In this document: positions 27,451-37,639 of the stretch, in pieces
Layout: each line of letters begins with the position of its first letter
Position numbering within the stretch: the first letter of the stretch is position 1
NCBI RefSeq assembly: GCF_040580765.1
Contig: NZ_CP158687.1
Location: 1,984,001 to 2,048,000, forward strand
Direction of reading: 5' to 3'
Source of the DNA: Lentibacter algarum
Lineage (GTDB): Bacteria; Pseudomonadota; Alphaproteobacteria; Rhodobacterales; Rhodobacteraceae
Length of the DNA stretch: 64,000 nucleotides
Position numbers and translations under genes: made by a program
The notes under the pieces: model-generated
The model's input: the letters and a program-made list of their open reading frames with translations, nothing else
Database searches by the model: none
Told to the model about the DNA's origin: nothing

Positions 27451-27618
27451 TTTGGCTTTTGGGCAAGATACGCGCAAAAGCGAAGCGCAGCAAAGCCCAC
27501 ATCCAGCCTCGATCACGAAGTTTTTGCCCTGTGACATCCCTGCAGGCCACAATTAGGGCTGGCAGCGGCGCGCGCGCTTTTGTAACAAGGCCAAAGCAAT
27601 GTTTTTGAGGAGCGCTGA

Positions 27619-27945
<327 letters not shown>

Positions 27946-27947
27946 TT

Positions 27948-28709
27948 GTGAAAACAGCGCCGCGCCAGAGCGAACACCCCCTGCACCGCCTCTTTCGCGG
28001 CGCGTCTCTGGCGTTGGCACTCAACTTGGCCTGCTCGCTTCCAAGCGCGGCTCAAGATCTGATAACATCCGCCAAGTTTACCGAGCCAACAACACGCTAT
28101 GCCCACGGTGTTCTCGGGGATGATGTCGAATATGGTGCAATTGAACTGCATATCCAGGCCTCAGACGGTTCATCTCAGGCAATCACACTCCGCCTGCCAG
28201 AGACCCGCGTGTTCGAAGACCTCAGCCCACGCCTGATCGATCTGGATACAGACGGCGCGCCAGAAGTGGTCGTCGTTGAATCCGACGCAGCTCTTGGAGC
28301 ACGGCTGTCGGTTTATGGCCCTGAAGGCCTGATTGCCGCCACACCCTATATAGGCCAACGCAACCGTTGGCTCGCGCCCATCGGCGCAGCCGACTTTGAT
28401 GGCGACGGCTTTGTCGAACTTGGCTATATTGACAGACCACATCTCGCCAAAACACTCCGACTCTGGCGTTTCAAGGACGGCAAGCTCATTGAAATCGCCA
28501 CAAAAACAGGCCTAACCAACCACAAAATTGGCTGGGATTTCATAGCAGGCGGTTTGCGCAACTGTGCAGACACCCCCGAAATGATCACCGCTGATGCCAG
28601 CTGGTCGCGCATCATCGCCACAGCTTACGATGGCACATCCCTCAGCGCGCGTGACATTGGCCCCTATGCAGGCCCTCAAAGCCTCACCAAAGCGCTTTCC
28701 TGCCCGTAG
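27948..28709 (+). CDS. Exported FG-GAP repeat protein
   Basis: 253 residues. A signal peptide (basic start, then SLALALNLACSLPSAAQ) is followed by two FG-GAP/VCBS-type calcium loops, DLDTDGAPEV (about residue 99) and DFDGDGFVEL (about 148), typical of beta-propeller repeats. Periplasmic or secreted; function unknown. A GTG start lies two bases after the ferredoxin stop, so the gene is probably expressed from the ferredoxin transcript. Confidence 0.8.
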   Translation: MKTAPRQSEHPLHRLFRGASLALALNLACSLPSAAQDLITSAKFTEPTTRYAHGVLGDDVEYGAIELHIQASDGSSQAITLRLPETRVFEDLSPRLIDLDTDGAPEVVVVESDAALGARLSVYGPEGLIAATPYIGQRNRWLAPIGAADFDGDGFVELGYIDRPHLAKTLRLWRFKDGKLIEIATKTGLTNHKIGWDFIAGGLRNCADTPEMITADASWSRIIATAYDGTSLSARDIGPYAGPQSLTKALSCP

Positions 28710-28730
28710 GCGGCATGACATAAGCTTCCT

Positions 28731-29789
28731 ATGGTAAATCGTTTTCTGGTCCTCCTCGCACTCCTCGCGCTCACCGCCTGCGCTCGGCCACAGTCGGCCG
28801 GCTTTGTCGAACCAGTGCCAGAGGCCAGCCGCGAAACGATATTCATCGCCACCATGCGCACAGAAGGCCAACGCGGCCAAATGTTTGGCGAAAAGCGCTC
28901 AACAGTGATGAGCTATGCTGAACTTAACATCTCGATCCCACCCAATCACCAGATTGGCCGCATAGAGCGCAGCCGTGGCCAGATCGATGCCCGCCGACAC
29001 TTCGCTCCGTTGAGTGCCACTCCCCTCGCAAACAGCGCCAAGCTCAATGAGCGCCTAAAAGCCAGCCGCATATCCGCTGAAGAGCCGCTTCTGATCTTTG
29101 TTCATGGCTACAACAACACACTTGAAGATGCAGCCTTCCGCCTTGCCCAAATCCAGCATGACTTTGAGCTCAATAATCCTGCGCTACTCTTCTCATGGCC
29201 CTCCGCGGGCGACCCACTGGGCTATGCCTATGACCGTGACTCTGTCCTCTTTGCGCGCACCGACTTTGCTCGCCTGTTAGAGGCCCTCAACCGCGCAGGC
29301 CAACGCCGCGTGATTATCCTAGCACACTCAATGGGCAGCTACCTCGTTATGGAATCACTTCGGCAGCTCGCTCTTGAAGGCAAGACGCATAACATCGACG
29401 CTCTCGAAGCCGTGGTGCTGATGTCGCCCGATATTGACCCTGATGTCTTTCGCCAACAGGCGGGTGAAATCGGCAGACTCCCACAACCCTTCATCATCAT
29501 GACCACCCAGAAAGATCGCGTCCTAAATGTGTCGAGCCTGCTCACAGGGCGTAAAGAGCGCTTGGGGCGCATACAGAACGCTGAAGAAGTAGAGGGGCTA
29601 GATGTCAGCGTTATGGATTTCTCTCTCTTTGAAACAGGCGAAAACATGGGCCATATGGTGCCTGTCTCCTCCCCTGCTGCTATCCGCTTTTTGCGCCGCT
29701 TCACAAAGGGTGTGGGCTTGGCAGCCAACGAATTCTCACGTTATGTTCTGTTAGGCGAAAGTCGCAAAGACGGCAGACTTTTGCAGTAA
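28731..29789 (+). CDS. DUF900 alpha/beta hydrolase lipoprotein
   Basis: 352 residues. The lipoprotein signal is VLLALLALTACAR. The DUF900 alpha/beta hydrolase domain has an oxyanion-side FVHGYNNTLEDA (about residue 125), the FSWPSAG motif (about 157) and the nucleophile elbow in LAHSMGSYLVMESL (about 204). Envelope-anchored esterase or lipase-like enzyme; substrate unknown. 21 bases separate it from the FG-GAP gene. Confidence 0.85.
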   Translation: MVNRFLVLLALLALTACARPQSAGFVEPVPEASRETIFIATMRTEGQRGQMFGEKRSTVMSYAELNISIPPNHQIGRIERSRGQIDARRHFAPLSATPLANSAKLNERLKASRISAEEPLLIFVHGYNNTLEDAAFRLAQIQHDFELNNPALLFSWPSAGDPLGYAYDRDSVLFARTDFARLLEALNRAGQRRVIILAHSMGSYLVMESLRQLALEGKTHNIDALEAVVLMSPDIDPDVFRQQAGEIGRLPQPFIIMTTQKDRVLNVSSLLTGRKERLGRIQNAEEVEGLDVSVMDFSLFETGENMGHMVPVSSPAAIRFLRRFTKGVGLAANEFSRYVLLGESRKDGRLLQ

Positions 29790-29802
29790 TAGGAGCACAG
29801 TG

Positions 29803-30072
29803 ATGGCAGGCGGATGGGCCAAAGACGGCGCAGTCAGCGAACAGATTGAAGCCTCGATCAACGATGAACTTGCTCGTCTCAAAGCGCGTCGCCAACCCAT
29901 GGGCGAAAGCCTGACCCATTGCGCAGAGTGCGACGAAGAAATCCCCGAAGCCCGTCGCACAGCCCTCCCAGGCGTTAAGCTCTGCATCGACTGCATGAGC
30001 GAGCGTGACGCCATTTCGGCAAAACGCGGCGGCATCAACCGTCGCGGCTCCAAGGACAGTCAGCTTAAGTAA
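29803..30072 (+). CDS. DksA/TraR family C4 zinc-finger protein
   Basis: 89 residues. Short DksA-like protein with a helical N-terminal part and a C-terminal zinc finger (CAECDEEIPEARR, then LCIDC). It lacks the long coiled coil and acidic tip of true DksA, so direct ppGpp-dependent control of RNA polymerase is uncertain; it resembles YbiI-type proteins. The start ATG is seven bases after AGGAG. Confidence 0.85.
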   Translation: MAGGWAKDGAVSEQIEASINDELARLKARRQPMGESLTHCAECDEEIPEARRTALPGVKLCIDCMSERDAISAKRGGINRRGSKDSQLK

Positions 30073-30078
30073 GTAGGT

Positions 30079-30119
30079 TGTGCGAGGGCTTCGCCCCCGC
30101 ACATAGCACGTTGCGCTAT
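30079..30119. terminator. Hairpins between convergent genes
   Basis: A TGTGCG-GGGC/GCCC-CGCACA stem with a TTC loop (30079-30103) is followed by a smaller ATAGC/GCTAT dyad. Positioned seven bases after the DksA-like gene and before the 3' end of pepF. No long T-run, so efficiency is uncertain. Confidence 0.55.
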
Positions 30120-30133
30120 TTGCGCACGCCAGA

Positions 30134-31954
30134 TCACGCCTCCATGGCTTCCAGCTCGTCGATAAAGCCTGAGATCATGCTGAGGCCCTTGTCCCAGAAA
30201 GTTGGATCTGTCGCATCCAGCCCGAAAGGCGCCAGAAGAGCCGTGTGATGCATAGATCCGCCCGCTTTGAGCATGTCAAAATACTTGTCCTGAAAGCCTT
30301 CGGGGTTTTCTTCATAGACCGCATACAGAGCATTCACCAATCCATCGCCAAAAGCATAGGCATAAACATAAAACGGCGAGTGCACGAAATGTGGGATATA
30401 AGCCCAGAAGTGCTCGTAGCCCTCCATAAACTCAAAGGCTGGCCCAAGGCTTTCGCCCTGCACAGACATCCAGAGCGCACCGATATCTTCTGGCGTCAGC
30501 TCGCCCTCGCGTCGCGCGGCATGGAGCTTGCACTCAAAGTCATAAAACGCAATCTGGCGCACGACCGTGTTGATCATATCTTCGACCTTGCCCGCAAGCA
30601 TTACACGGCGTTGTGCGTCTGTCTTGGCCTCCGAGAGCATCTTGCGGAAGGTCAGCATCTCGCCAAAAACACTCGCGGTCTCGGCCAGTGTCAACGGCGT
30701 TGAGGAGAGCATCTCACCCTGCTCTGCAGCCAAGACCTGATGCACCCCATGCCCTAGCTCATGTGCCAGCGTCATCACATCGCGCGGCTTGCCGAGGTAG
30801 TTAAGCATCACGTAAGGGTGCACATCCGTCACGGTCGGATGTGCAAAGGCCCCAGGAGCCTTACCAGGCTTCACGCCTGCATCAATCCAGCCCTTGGTAA
30901 AGAACGGCTCGGCAATCTCAGCCATCCGAGGGTCAAACCCTGCATAAGCGCTCATCACAGTTTCGCGTGCTGCGTCCCAACCAACGATGCGTTTGTCTTC
31001 CATCGGCAAGGGCGCGTTGCGGTCCCAGACCTGCAGCGTATCGAGGCCCAGCCACTTGCGCTTCAGCTCATAGTAGCGGTGGCTCAGCTTGGGGTAGGCC
31101 TTAACAACTGCGTCGCGCAGCGCCTCCACAACTTCGGCTTCCACATCATTGGAAAGATGCCGCCCCGTCTGTGCCGTCGGCATTCCACGCCAGCGATCAA
31201 CGATCTCTTTTTCCTTGGCCTGTGTGTTATGTACGCGCGCGAAGGTCTTGATATTGCTACCAAAGACATCAGCAAGTTCACGCGCTGCCGACTCACGCGT
31301 TTCGCGCGTCTCGTCAGTCAAAAGATTGAGAGTGCCCTCAATGTTCAGCGGCTCGCCATCCACTTCAAACTCAAGTCCTGCGATGGTTTCGTCAAACATC
31401 CGCTCCCAAGCGTCGCCAACAACGCCCATATCATGGAGGAATTTCTCCAGCTCATCAGAAAGCTGGTATGGCTTCATCGCGCGGATGCGGTCGAACACGG
31501 GCTTATAGCGCGCAAGTTCGGCGCTCTCAGCAAAGAGCCCATCGAGCACTCCATCATCCAACCGGTTTAGCTCAAGCGTGAAAAAGACAAGCGGCGTGGT
31601 GAAATTGGTGATCTTTTCTTGCATATCCGAGAGGAACTTCGCGCGCCCCGCGTCAATCGTGAGCTGGTAATAGCGCAGTCCCGCATACGACATGATACGC
31701 CCGGCAATGCCGTTGATCTTTTCGTTGCGCAATACGCAGGCAAGAAAGCCCGCCGCATCAAGCTCCGCAAGCTTGCCTTCGTAGTCTTTCGCAAAGTTAG
31801 CGCATTCTTCCTCAAGCCAAGCCAGATCGCGGATCAATTCGGGCGCATCTTCAGCAGTGTAAAGATCGCTCAGGTCCCACTCAGGCAGATCGCCAAACTC
31901 GCCAGCGCCCCCGCCTACATTTGCATCGCGAACAGGAAAAGGAAGTTGAAACAT
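30134..31954 (-). CDS. pepF: M3 family oligoendopeptidase F
   Basis: 606 residues. Zinc metallopeptidase degrading short peptides in the cytosol. The active site is HELGHGVHQ (about residue 400), with the third ligand in ETASVFGEM about 25 residues later. Start, length and the PYQLSDELEKFLHD segment agree with the PepF/M3B subfamily. Monocistronic in appearance; convergent with the DksA-like gene. Confidence 0.93.
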   Translation of the reverse strand: MFQLPFPVRDANVGGGAGEFGDLPEWDLSDLYTAEDAPELIRDLAWLEEECANFAKDYEGKLAELDAAGFLACVLRNEKINGIAGRIMSYAGLRYYQLTIDAGRAKFLSDMQEKITNFTTPLVFFTLELNRLDDGVLDGLFAESAELARYKPVFDRIRAMKPYQLSDELEKFLHDMGVVGDAWERMFDETIAGLEFEVDGEPLNIEGTLNLLTDETRETRESAARELADVFGSNIKTFARVHNTQAKEKEIVDRWRGMPTAQTGRHLSNDVEAEVVEALRDAVVKAYPKLSHRYYELKRKWLGLDTLQVWDRNAPLPMEDKRIVGWDAARETVMSAYAGFDPRMAEIAEPFFTKGWIDAGVKPGKAPGAFAHPTVTDVHPYVMLNYLGKPRDVMTLAHELGHGVHQVLAAEQGEMLSSTPLTLAETASVFGEMLTFRKMLSEAKTDAQRRVMLAGKVEDMINTVVRQIAFYDFECKLHAARREGELTPEDIGALWMSVQGESLGPAFEFMEGYEHFWAYIPHFVHSPFYVYAYAFGDGLVNALYAVYEENPEGFQDKYFDMLKAGGSMHHTALLAPFGLDATDPTFWDKGLSMISGFIDELEAMEA

Positions 31955-32030
31955 CTCTGGGCGCCTCTTTGATTATATCTCTCAGAGACATAGAGCGCAG
32001 GAAGGGCGATCTCAAGTCACCCTCCGCGTC

Positions 32031-32963
32031 TCATTCAAAGAAAAACTGCACCATCTCGTCGAGAACCTTGCCGCGCATCGCAGGTTTCTCCATCAAAACC
32101 TCGTGCTCGGCCCCCTCGATCATGCTGAGCGTGCCAGCGCTCCAGCGGCTCATCCGGTCAGTGATCCGAGGCACATCGACAATCCTCTCACACGTGCCAA
32201 GAAAGGTGATTGTGCGTGTCTTGGGAGAGGGCATACGGTGCAAGGCCCACGTCTCGCGCAACGCCTCAGCCAACCAGCCAAGCGATGGCCCTGCCAGCGT
32301 CAGCTCAGGCTGCGCCTCGGCTTGAGCCACCATGTAGGCCCACATATCGGGGTCAGTTGTGAGCATATTGTCGTCAAACGGGTCGGCAATGACATAGGTC
32401 TCAGTTTTCGTGCCAGGCGCGAAGCGTGCGCCATGGCCCAGAGCACTGCCCAAATTTGACAGCCCCCACGCCACAGGGCGCATATGCGGCGCGAGATAAA
32501 TCCCCCACATCGGGGCAGAAAACGCCGCCGCCTTGACGTCAATGCCCTCGTAAAGCGCGCGCAAGCCGATACAGCCGCCCATAGAATGCCCAAGCAGGAA
32601 AAACGGCGCTGCAACGCCCTCGGCCTTCGCTGCCGCCACCATAGCCCTTACATCACGCTGATAATCGCTGAACGCCTCAACATGACCGAGCAAAGCAGGC
32701 TCTGCCAGCCTGTCGGCAAGCCCCTGCCCCCGCCAATCAATGGCAAATGTCGCAAGGCCGCGCGCAGCAAACTCAGCCGCCGTTCGACCGTATTTTTCAC
32801 AATATTCTGTTCGACCGGGCATCAAGAGCACAGTCCCGCGCGCGCCGTCTTTTGGCCAGTGCACCGCCCGCAGGCGCACACCATCATCCGCCTTGAGCCA
32901 GAGCGCGTAGCCGCCCTCTGGTCCCTCTGCGATATCGCCAAAAAAGGGCGCTGCAGCGTTCAT
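32031..32963 (-). CDS. Alpha/beta hydrolase, lysophospholipase-like (PldB)
   Basis: 310 residues. Serine hydrolase with an HWP oxyanion region (residues 34-36), IDWRGQGLADR (about 76) and the nucleophile elbow LLGHSMGGCIGLRA (about 125); the acid and His lie near the C-terminus (GAEHEVLME). Belongs to the monoglyceride lipase/lysophospholipase group; lipid substrate inferred. It is immediately downstream of the SCP2 gene with no gap, so the two are one transcript. Confidence 0.87.
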   Translation of the reverse strand: MNAAAPFFGDIAEGPEGGYALWLKADDGVRLRAVHWPKDGARGTVLLMPGRTEYCEKYGRTAAEFAARGLATFAIDWRGQGLADRLAEPALLGHVEAFSDYQRDVRAMVAAAKAEGVAAPFFLLGHSMGGCIGLRALYEGIDVKAAAFSAPMWGIYLAPHMRPVAWGLSNLGSALGHGARFAPGTKTETYVIADPFDDNMLTTDPDMWAYMVAQAEAQPELTLAGPSLGWLAEALRETWALHRMPSPKTRTITFLGTCERIVDVPRITDRMSRWSAGTLSMIEGAEHEVLMEKPAMRGKVLDEMVQFFFE

Positions 32964-33257
32964 TTAGCTCAAGACCGCGCCGAGCTGCATCGCCATACCC
33001 ATGTCACCATCGACAGAGAGCTTGCCGCCCATAAAGGCCGCCGTGGCGTTCATATCCCCCGACAGGATCGCCTCGAATACATCGCGATCCGCCGAAAGCG
33101 TCACATCGGCCTCGTCGTCGCCCGCGCGCGCGCCCTCGCCGTCAATCACAACAGCGCCTTCGCCATTGATCACAAATTTCGCCGTACCCGCAGAAAAGCC
33201 GCCGCCGGCCATTTTTTCATTCAGGGCTTTGACCGCACCGTCAATCACATCGCTCAT
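32964..33257 (-). CDS. SCP2 sterol-binding domain protein
   Basis: 97 residues forming a single SCP2 domain, a small lipid-binding fold (AKFVINGEGAVVIDG, then VTLSADRDVFEAILSGDMN and AFMGGKLSVDGD). Likely binds an acyl chain or other hydrophobic ligand in the cytosol; the neighbouring lysophospholipase-like gene supports lipid metabolism. Two adjacent ATG codons compete for the start; the second is better spaced from AAGGA. Confidence 0.88.
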   Translation of the reverse strand: MSDVIDGAVKALNEKMAGGGFSAGTAKFVINGEGAVVIDGEGARAGDDEADVTLSADRDVFEAILSGDMNATAAFMGGKLSVDGDMGMAMQLGAVLS

Positions 33258-33325
33258 CATTCGTTCCTTCACATTGTTGCGACAAGGCTTGCCTCAGCCC
33301 TGTCAGTGGTTATCCTGAGCCTACT

Positions 33326-33886
33326 ATGGTCATGCTCAGAGTCCATCTCAAACCTGCCGTTGCGGCACTTGTCGCCCTGCTCACGCTGGGTCAGCCAAGT
33401 TTTGCCGAAAGCCGCGATATTTCCGAGCTGCTCTCAGAGTTACAAAGCGCCAAAGCACCCGAAGCCCAAAAAATTGCCCGCGATATCGAAATCCGCTGGT
33501 CTGCTTCTGGTTCCGCTTCTGCCAACCTCTTGTTAAAACGCGGTGAAGACGCGCTTGAAGCGCGCCAGTTCACCAAAGCAGTTGAGCATTTCACTGCCCT
33601 CACAGATCACGCCCCCGCATTTGCTGAGGGCTGGCACGGCCGCGCGCGCGCCTTCTTTGGCTTGGGCGAATACGGTCTTGCGCTCGCTGATCTGCGCCAA
33701 ACCCTTGCGCTCAATCCCTCTCATTTCGGGGCAATCTACGGTCTCGCCGCCCTGCTGGAACAGCTCGAAAAACCCGAAGAGGCCTATGACGCCTACAAGA
33801 TCCTCTTGAACCTCTACCCCGCACATGAGAAAGCGCTTGAAGGCGTCTCCCGTCTTGAGCCTTCCGTAAACGGTGTAAAGCTTTAG
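33326..33886 (+). CDS. Exported tetratricopeptide repeat protein
   Basis: 186 residues. A signal peptide (AALVALLTLGQPSFAES) is followed by about three TPR units from residue 65 on (AEGWHGRARAFFGLGEYGLALADL is one, split here by family spacing). Periplasmic protein-interaction scaffold. No ribosome site is convincing, so the start may be the second methionine. Confidence 0.85.
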   Translation: MVMLRVHLKPAVAALVALLTLGQPSFAESRDISELLSELQSAKAPEAQKIARDIEIRWSASGSASANLLLKRGEDALEARQFTKAVEHFTALTDHAPAFAEGWHGRARAFFGLGEYGLALADLRQTLALNPSHFGAIYGLAALLEQLEKPEEAYDAYKILLNLYPAHEKALEGVSRLEPSVNGVKL

Positions 33887-33943
33887 TCGCATCTTTCCGT
33901 GTCACGCCCCGCCAGACTGGGCCAGCAAAAGAGTTTTCCCGAA

Positions 33944-36724
33944 ATGACCCAGCAAAAGCGCATCACAGCCGTGCTCGGTCCGACCAACACCGGCAAGACC
34001 CACTACGCTATCGAACGTATGCTTGGCTATCGTACTGGCGTGATCGGCCTGCCCCTGCGCCTGCTGGCCCGTGAGGTCTATGACAAAATAGTGGCCGTGC
34101 GGGGCCCTTCCGTTGTCGCGCTTGTCACAGGCGAGGAGCGCATTGTTCCACCGCGTGCCCAATATTGGGTTTGCACAGTTGAGGCGATGCCGGAAGGCAT
34201 GGCCGCAGACTTCCTCGCGATTGACGAAATCCAGCTCTGCGCAGACCCAGAGCGTGGCCATGTCTTCACGGATAGGCTCCTACGCGCCCGCGGAATAAAC
34301 GAAACGCTGTTTCTTGGGTCTGATTCCATGCGCGGTATTATCCGTGCTCTTGTCCCCGAGGCCGATTTTCTGGGCCGTGAGCGTATGTCCCAGCTTGTCT
34401 ACGGAGGCTCCAAAAAGATCAGCCGTATGCAAGCGCGCTCCGCCATCGTCAGCTTTTCGGTCGAAAACGTTTATGCCATCGCCGAGCTTCTCAAGCGCCA
34501 AAAAGGCGGCGCCGCTGTTGTCATGGGCGCGCTTAGCCCCCGCACACGCAACGCACAAGTCGAGCTCTACCAAAATGGTGACGTCGATTTCCTCGTCGCC
34601 ACCGACGCCATCGGCATGGGGCTCAACCTAGATATCAACCATGTCGCCTTTTCGGCCACCGCTAAGTTTGATGGCCGCCGTATGCGGTCACTCATGCCAC
34701 ATGAACTCGCCCAGATAGCGGGCCGTGCAGGGCGTGGCATGTCCCATGGCTCTTTTGGAGTCACTGGCGAGGCCGCCCCGCTGGATGACGGCGTGGCTCA
34801 AGCCATCATGGATCACCGCTTCGCACCTGTGAAAAAGCTCATATGGCGTAACCCTGCGCTACAATTCGGCCAACTTGATGCCCTCATCCACTCGCTCGAA
34901 ATCAGCCCAAGCGATGAGCTTCTCGTCAAAGCCCGCGAAGCAGACGACCTCCTCGTGCTCAAAACGCTCGCCGCAGAAGCCGAGCCGCGCGCCCGCGCCT
35001 CTGATGCCGCCTCAGTGCGCCTTTTGTGGGATGTCTGCTGCGTGCCAGACTTCCGCTCTATCTCTTCAAGCGAACACGCCACCCTCTTGGGGCAGATTTT
35101 TGCGCACCTGCACGAGCGCGGCGAACTGCCTGAAGACTGGATCGCACGGCACATAAAACACATTGATCGCCCTCAAGGGGACATAGATACTTTGTCCAAA
35201 CGGCTGGCCTTTATCCGCACATGGACCTATGTCGCACAGCGAAAAGGCTGGACAAGGGACGATTCTCATTGGCGCGAGACGACTCGCGCTGTAGAAGATC
35301 GCCTGTCAGATGCGCTACACGAAGCGTTGACCCAGAGATTTGTCGACAGGCGCACCTCCGTGCTCCTGCGGCGCCTAAAACAAAAGGAGGCCATGTTGGC
35401 CGAAGTAAATGAAAATGGTGAAGTGACGGTCGAAGGCGAATTCGTCGGCCGTCTCGAAGGGTTCCGCTTCTCGCAGGACAAATCCGCAGCAGGCCAAGAG
35501 GCCAAGACACTAAAAGCCGCAAGCCTTGCCGCGTTGACCCCGCATTTTCACTTGCTGGCCGACCGCTTCTATAATGCACCAGACACAGAGATCGACTTTA
35601 CTGAGCAAGGTGGCCTCATGTGGGGCAACACAGCCGTTGGTAAACTCGTCAAAGGGGCGGAGGCCCTCAAGCCTACAGTGAAGGCTTTTGTTGATGACGA
35701 AGCTGGCGCAGATGTGGCTGAGAAAGTTACACGCCGCCTTCAGCACTTCATTGATCGCAAAATTGCCACCGCCTTTGAACCACTGTTCAATCTATCACGC
35801 GATGAAACGCTTACAGGCCTCGCCCGCGGCTTTGCCTTCCAGATGGTCGAGGGCTTGGGCCTTCTGCCCCGCGCGGTTGTTGCCAATGACGTCAAATCAC
35901 TCGATCAGGACGCACGCTCCGCACTGCGCAAGCACGGCATCCGCTTTGGCCAGTTCACAATCTTCCTGCCACTGCTCTTGAAGCCCGCGCCCACGCGCCT
36001 ACGCCTCGTGCTTTGGTCTCTCGCGCAAGACTTGCAAGAATTCCCAGAAGCGCCCCCCGCGGGTCTCGTGACCGTGCCAAACATGTCGTCTGCGCCACAG
36101 GGCACAGATACTATGGCCGGCTATCGCAACGCAGGTGAACGCGCGATCCGCATCGACATGCTGGAGCGCCTCGCCGATATGCTGCGCGGTGAAGATAGCC
36201 GTGGCGGTTTTGAAGCCAAAGCAGACATGCTTTCGATCACAGGCATGACCCTTGAGCAATTCGCTGATCTGATGGCAGGTCTTGGCTACAAGGCCGAAAA
36301 AGGCGAGCGCGTCAAAGTCAAATCCGCGCCAGCCGTTGCCGCAGCCCCCGCTGAAGAGGCCAAAGCAGAGGCAGACGTATCGGTAGAAGCTGCAGGCGAA
36401 GCACCTGCCCCAGAAGCCAAGGCCGAAGCGCCAGCAAGCGAAACCCCAGCCGAGACCGAGGCAGAAACCCCAGACATGGAAGTATTCTACAGCTTCACAT
36501 GGGGCGGAAACCGTGGCGGCAACGCGCGTGCGCCTCGCCAAGAGGGTGACAAACCCCGAGGTAAAGGCAAGCCACAGGGCAAACCCCGCGGCAAGCCTCA
36601 AGGGGGTGCTAAAGGCAAACCGCAAGGCGCACAAAGCTTCCAGGCTCGTCCGCCCAAAGAAAAAGCCATCGACCCTGATAATCCCTTCGCTGCTGCGCTC
36701 ATGGGCCTCACCAAGAAAGACTGA
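33944..36724 (+). CDS. SUV3-like RNA helicase-related protein
   Basis: 926 residues from this start. Superfamily 2 helicase of the mitochondrial SUV3 type: Walker A GPTNTGKT (residues 12-19), DEIQ box (about 98), and motif V/VI ATDAIGMGLNLD and QIAGRAGRG (about 220-265). The C-terminal ~150 residues are an Ala/Glu-rich linker and a basic tail with KPRG/KPQG repeats, likely an RNA-binding extension. An in-frame GTG at 33899 would add 15 residues and neither start has a good ribosome site. Followed by S4, fdxA and carD genes. Confidence 0.9.
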   Translation: MTQQKRITAVLGPTNTGKTHYAIERMLGYRTGVIGLPLRLLAREVYDKIVAVRGPSVVALVTGEERIVPPRAQYWVCTVEAMPEGMAADFLAIDEIQLCADPERGHVFTDRLLRARGINETLFLGSDSMRGIIRALVPEADFLGRERMSQLVYGGSKKISRMQARSAIVSFSVENVYAIAELLKRQKGGAAVVMGALSPRTRNAQVELYQNGDVDFLVATDAIGMGLNLDINHVAFSATAKFDGRRMRSLMPHELAQIAGRAGRGMSHGSFGVTGEAAPLDDGVAQAIMDHRFAPVKKLIWRNPALQFGQLDALIHSLEISPSDELLVKAREADDLLVLKTLAAEAEPRARASDAASVRLLWDVCCVPDFRSISSSEHATLLGQIFAHLHERGELPEDWIARHIKHIDRPQGDIDTLSKRLAFIRTWTYVAQRKGWTRDDSHWRETTRAVEDRLSDALHEALTQRFVDRRTSVLLRRLKQKEAMLAEVNENGEVTVEGEFVGRLEGFRFSQDKSAAGQEAKTLKAASLAALTPHFHLLADRFYNAPDTEIDFTEQGGLMWGNTAVGKLVKGAEALKPTVKAFVDDEAGADVAEKVTRRLQHFIDRKIATAFEPLFNLSRDETLTGLARGFAFQMVEGLGLLPRAVVANDVKSLDQDARSALRKHGIRFGQFTIFLPLLLKPAPTRLRLVLWSLAQDLQEFPEAPPAGLVTVPNMSSAPQGTDTMAGYRNAGERAIRIDMLERLADMLRGEDSRGGFEAKADMLSITGMTLEQFADLMAGLGYKAEKGERVKVKSAPAVAAAPAEEAKAEADVSVEAAGEAPAPEAKAEAPASETPAETEAETPDMEVFYSFTWGGNRGGNARAPRQEGDKPRGKGKPQGKPRGKPQGGAKGKPQGAQSFQARPPKEKAIDPDNPFAAALMGLTKKD

Positions 36725-37101
36725 TGGCAGAGACGCCCACCGCCCCCGCAAAACTGCGGATCGACAAATGGCTCTGGCACGCGCGTTTTTTCAAAACGCG
36801 TGGCCTCTCGGCCAAGCAAGTGTCAGGCGGCCATGTGCGTATCAATAGGCAAAAGACTCTAAAACCCGCCCATGGCGTAACCTTCGGCGATGTGCTCACC
36901 TTTGCGCAGGGTGATAATATCCGCGTGGTCAAAATTCTCGCCTTAGGCGAACGGCGCGGCCCTGCCCCTGAAGCCCAATCGCTCTATGAAGACCTAACTC
37001 CACCACGTGAAGAGCGCCTGCCTGAGCCCGCGAGGACAGGCCCACGCCCCACGAAGAAAGATCGTCGCGATATTGCCGCCTTCAAAGACGAGGGCAGCTG
37101 A
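36724..37101 (+). CDS. S4 domain RNA-binding protein (Hsp15/HslR-like)
   Basis: 125 residues. The S4 domain (LRIDKWLWHARFFKTRG at about residue 11, then VKQ-GHVRINRQKTL) matches heat-shock protein 15, which recycles stalled 50S subunits carrying nascent chains. The C-terminal tail is basic. The start shares one base with the helicase stop (TGATG), so the helicase and S4 protein are co-translated; both act on RNA. Confidence 0.9.
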   Translation: MAETPTAPAKLRIDKWLWHARFFKTRGLSAKQVSGGHVRINRQKTLKPAHGVTFGDVLTFAQGDNIRVVKILALGERRGPAPEAQSLYEDLTPPREERLPEPARTGPRPTKKDRRDIAAFKDEGS

Positions 37102-37197
37102 GCCACAGCCCCATCCCTGCGGCATAGAGTGCGCTTGAATGATCGGCCAAAAACGACTAGCTCAGCACGGAAAGCCATCAATTAGGGGGTCTCCCAT

Positions 37198-37536
37198 ATG
37201 ACCTACATCGTCAACGACGCGTGCATCGCTTGCAAATACACAGACTGCGTCGAAGTCTGCCCAGTAGATTGCTTCTACGAGGGCGAGAACATGCTGGTGA
37301 TCCACCCCGATGAATGCATCGATTGCGGCGTCTGCGAGCCTGAATGCCCTGCCGATGCCATCCGCCCAGATACGGACGCAGGCACCGAACAATGGGTGGA
37401 ATTCAACCGCAAGTATTCTGAGCTCTGGCCTGTGATTGTCAGCAAAAAAGACCCCCTTCCCGAAGCCGAAGAGCGCGATGGTGAAGAGGGCAAGCTCGAG
37501 AAGTATTTCTCCGAAGCTCCTGGGGAGGGCGGCTGA
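37198..37536 (+). CDS. fdxA: 7Fe ferredoxin FdxA
   Basis: 112 residues. Seven-iron ferredoxin with one 3Fe-4S and one 4Fe-4S cluster; cysteines at [17 protein letters not shown] and [12 protein letters not shown]. Standard length, including the C-terminal extension. Upstream, TTGAAT (37135) with a 17-base spacer and TAGCTC gives a weak promoter-like match, and GGGGG lies before the ATG. Confidence 0.95.
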   Translation: MTYIVNDACIACKYTDCVEVCPVDCFYEGENMLVIHPDECIDCGVCEPECPADAIRPDTDAGTEQWVEFNRKYSELWPVIVSKKDPLPEAEERDGEEGKLEKYFSEAPGEGG

Positions 37537-37639
37537 GCGCTCCGCCGCCTGCCTAACCTTACGTAAGCAACTCCTTCTACCAGCACGCTTTCTTTTGCCT
37601 CCGATTCGTGCTATGTATCAGGTATGTGAAATATGAAAC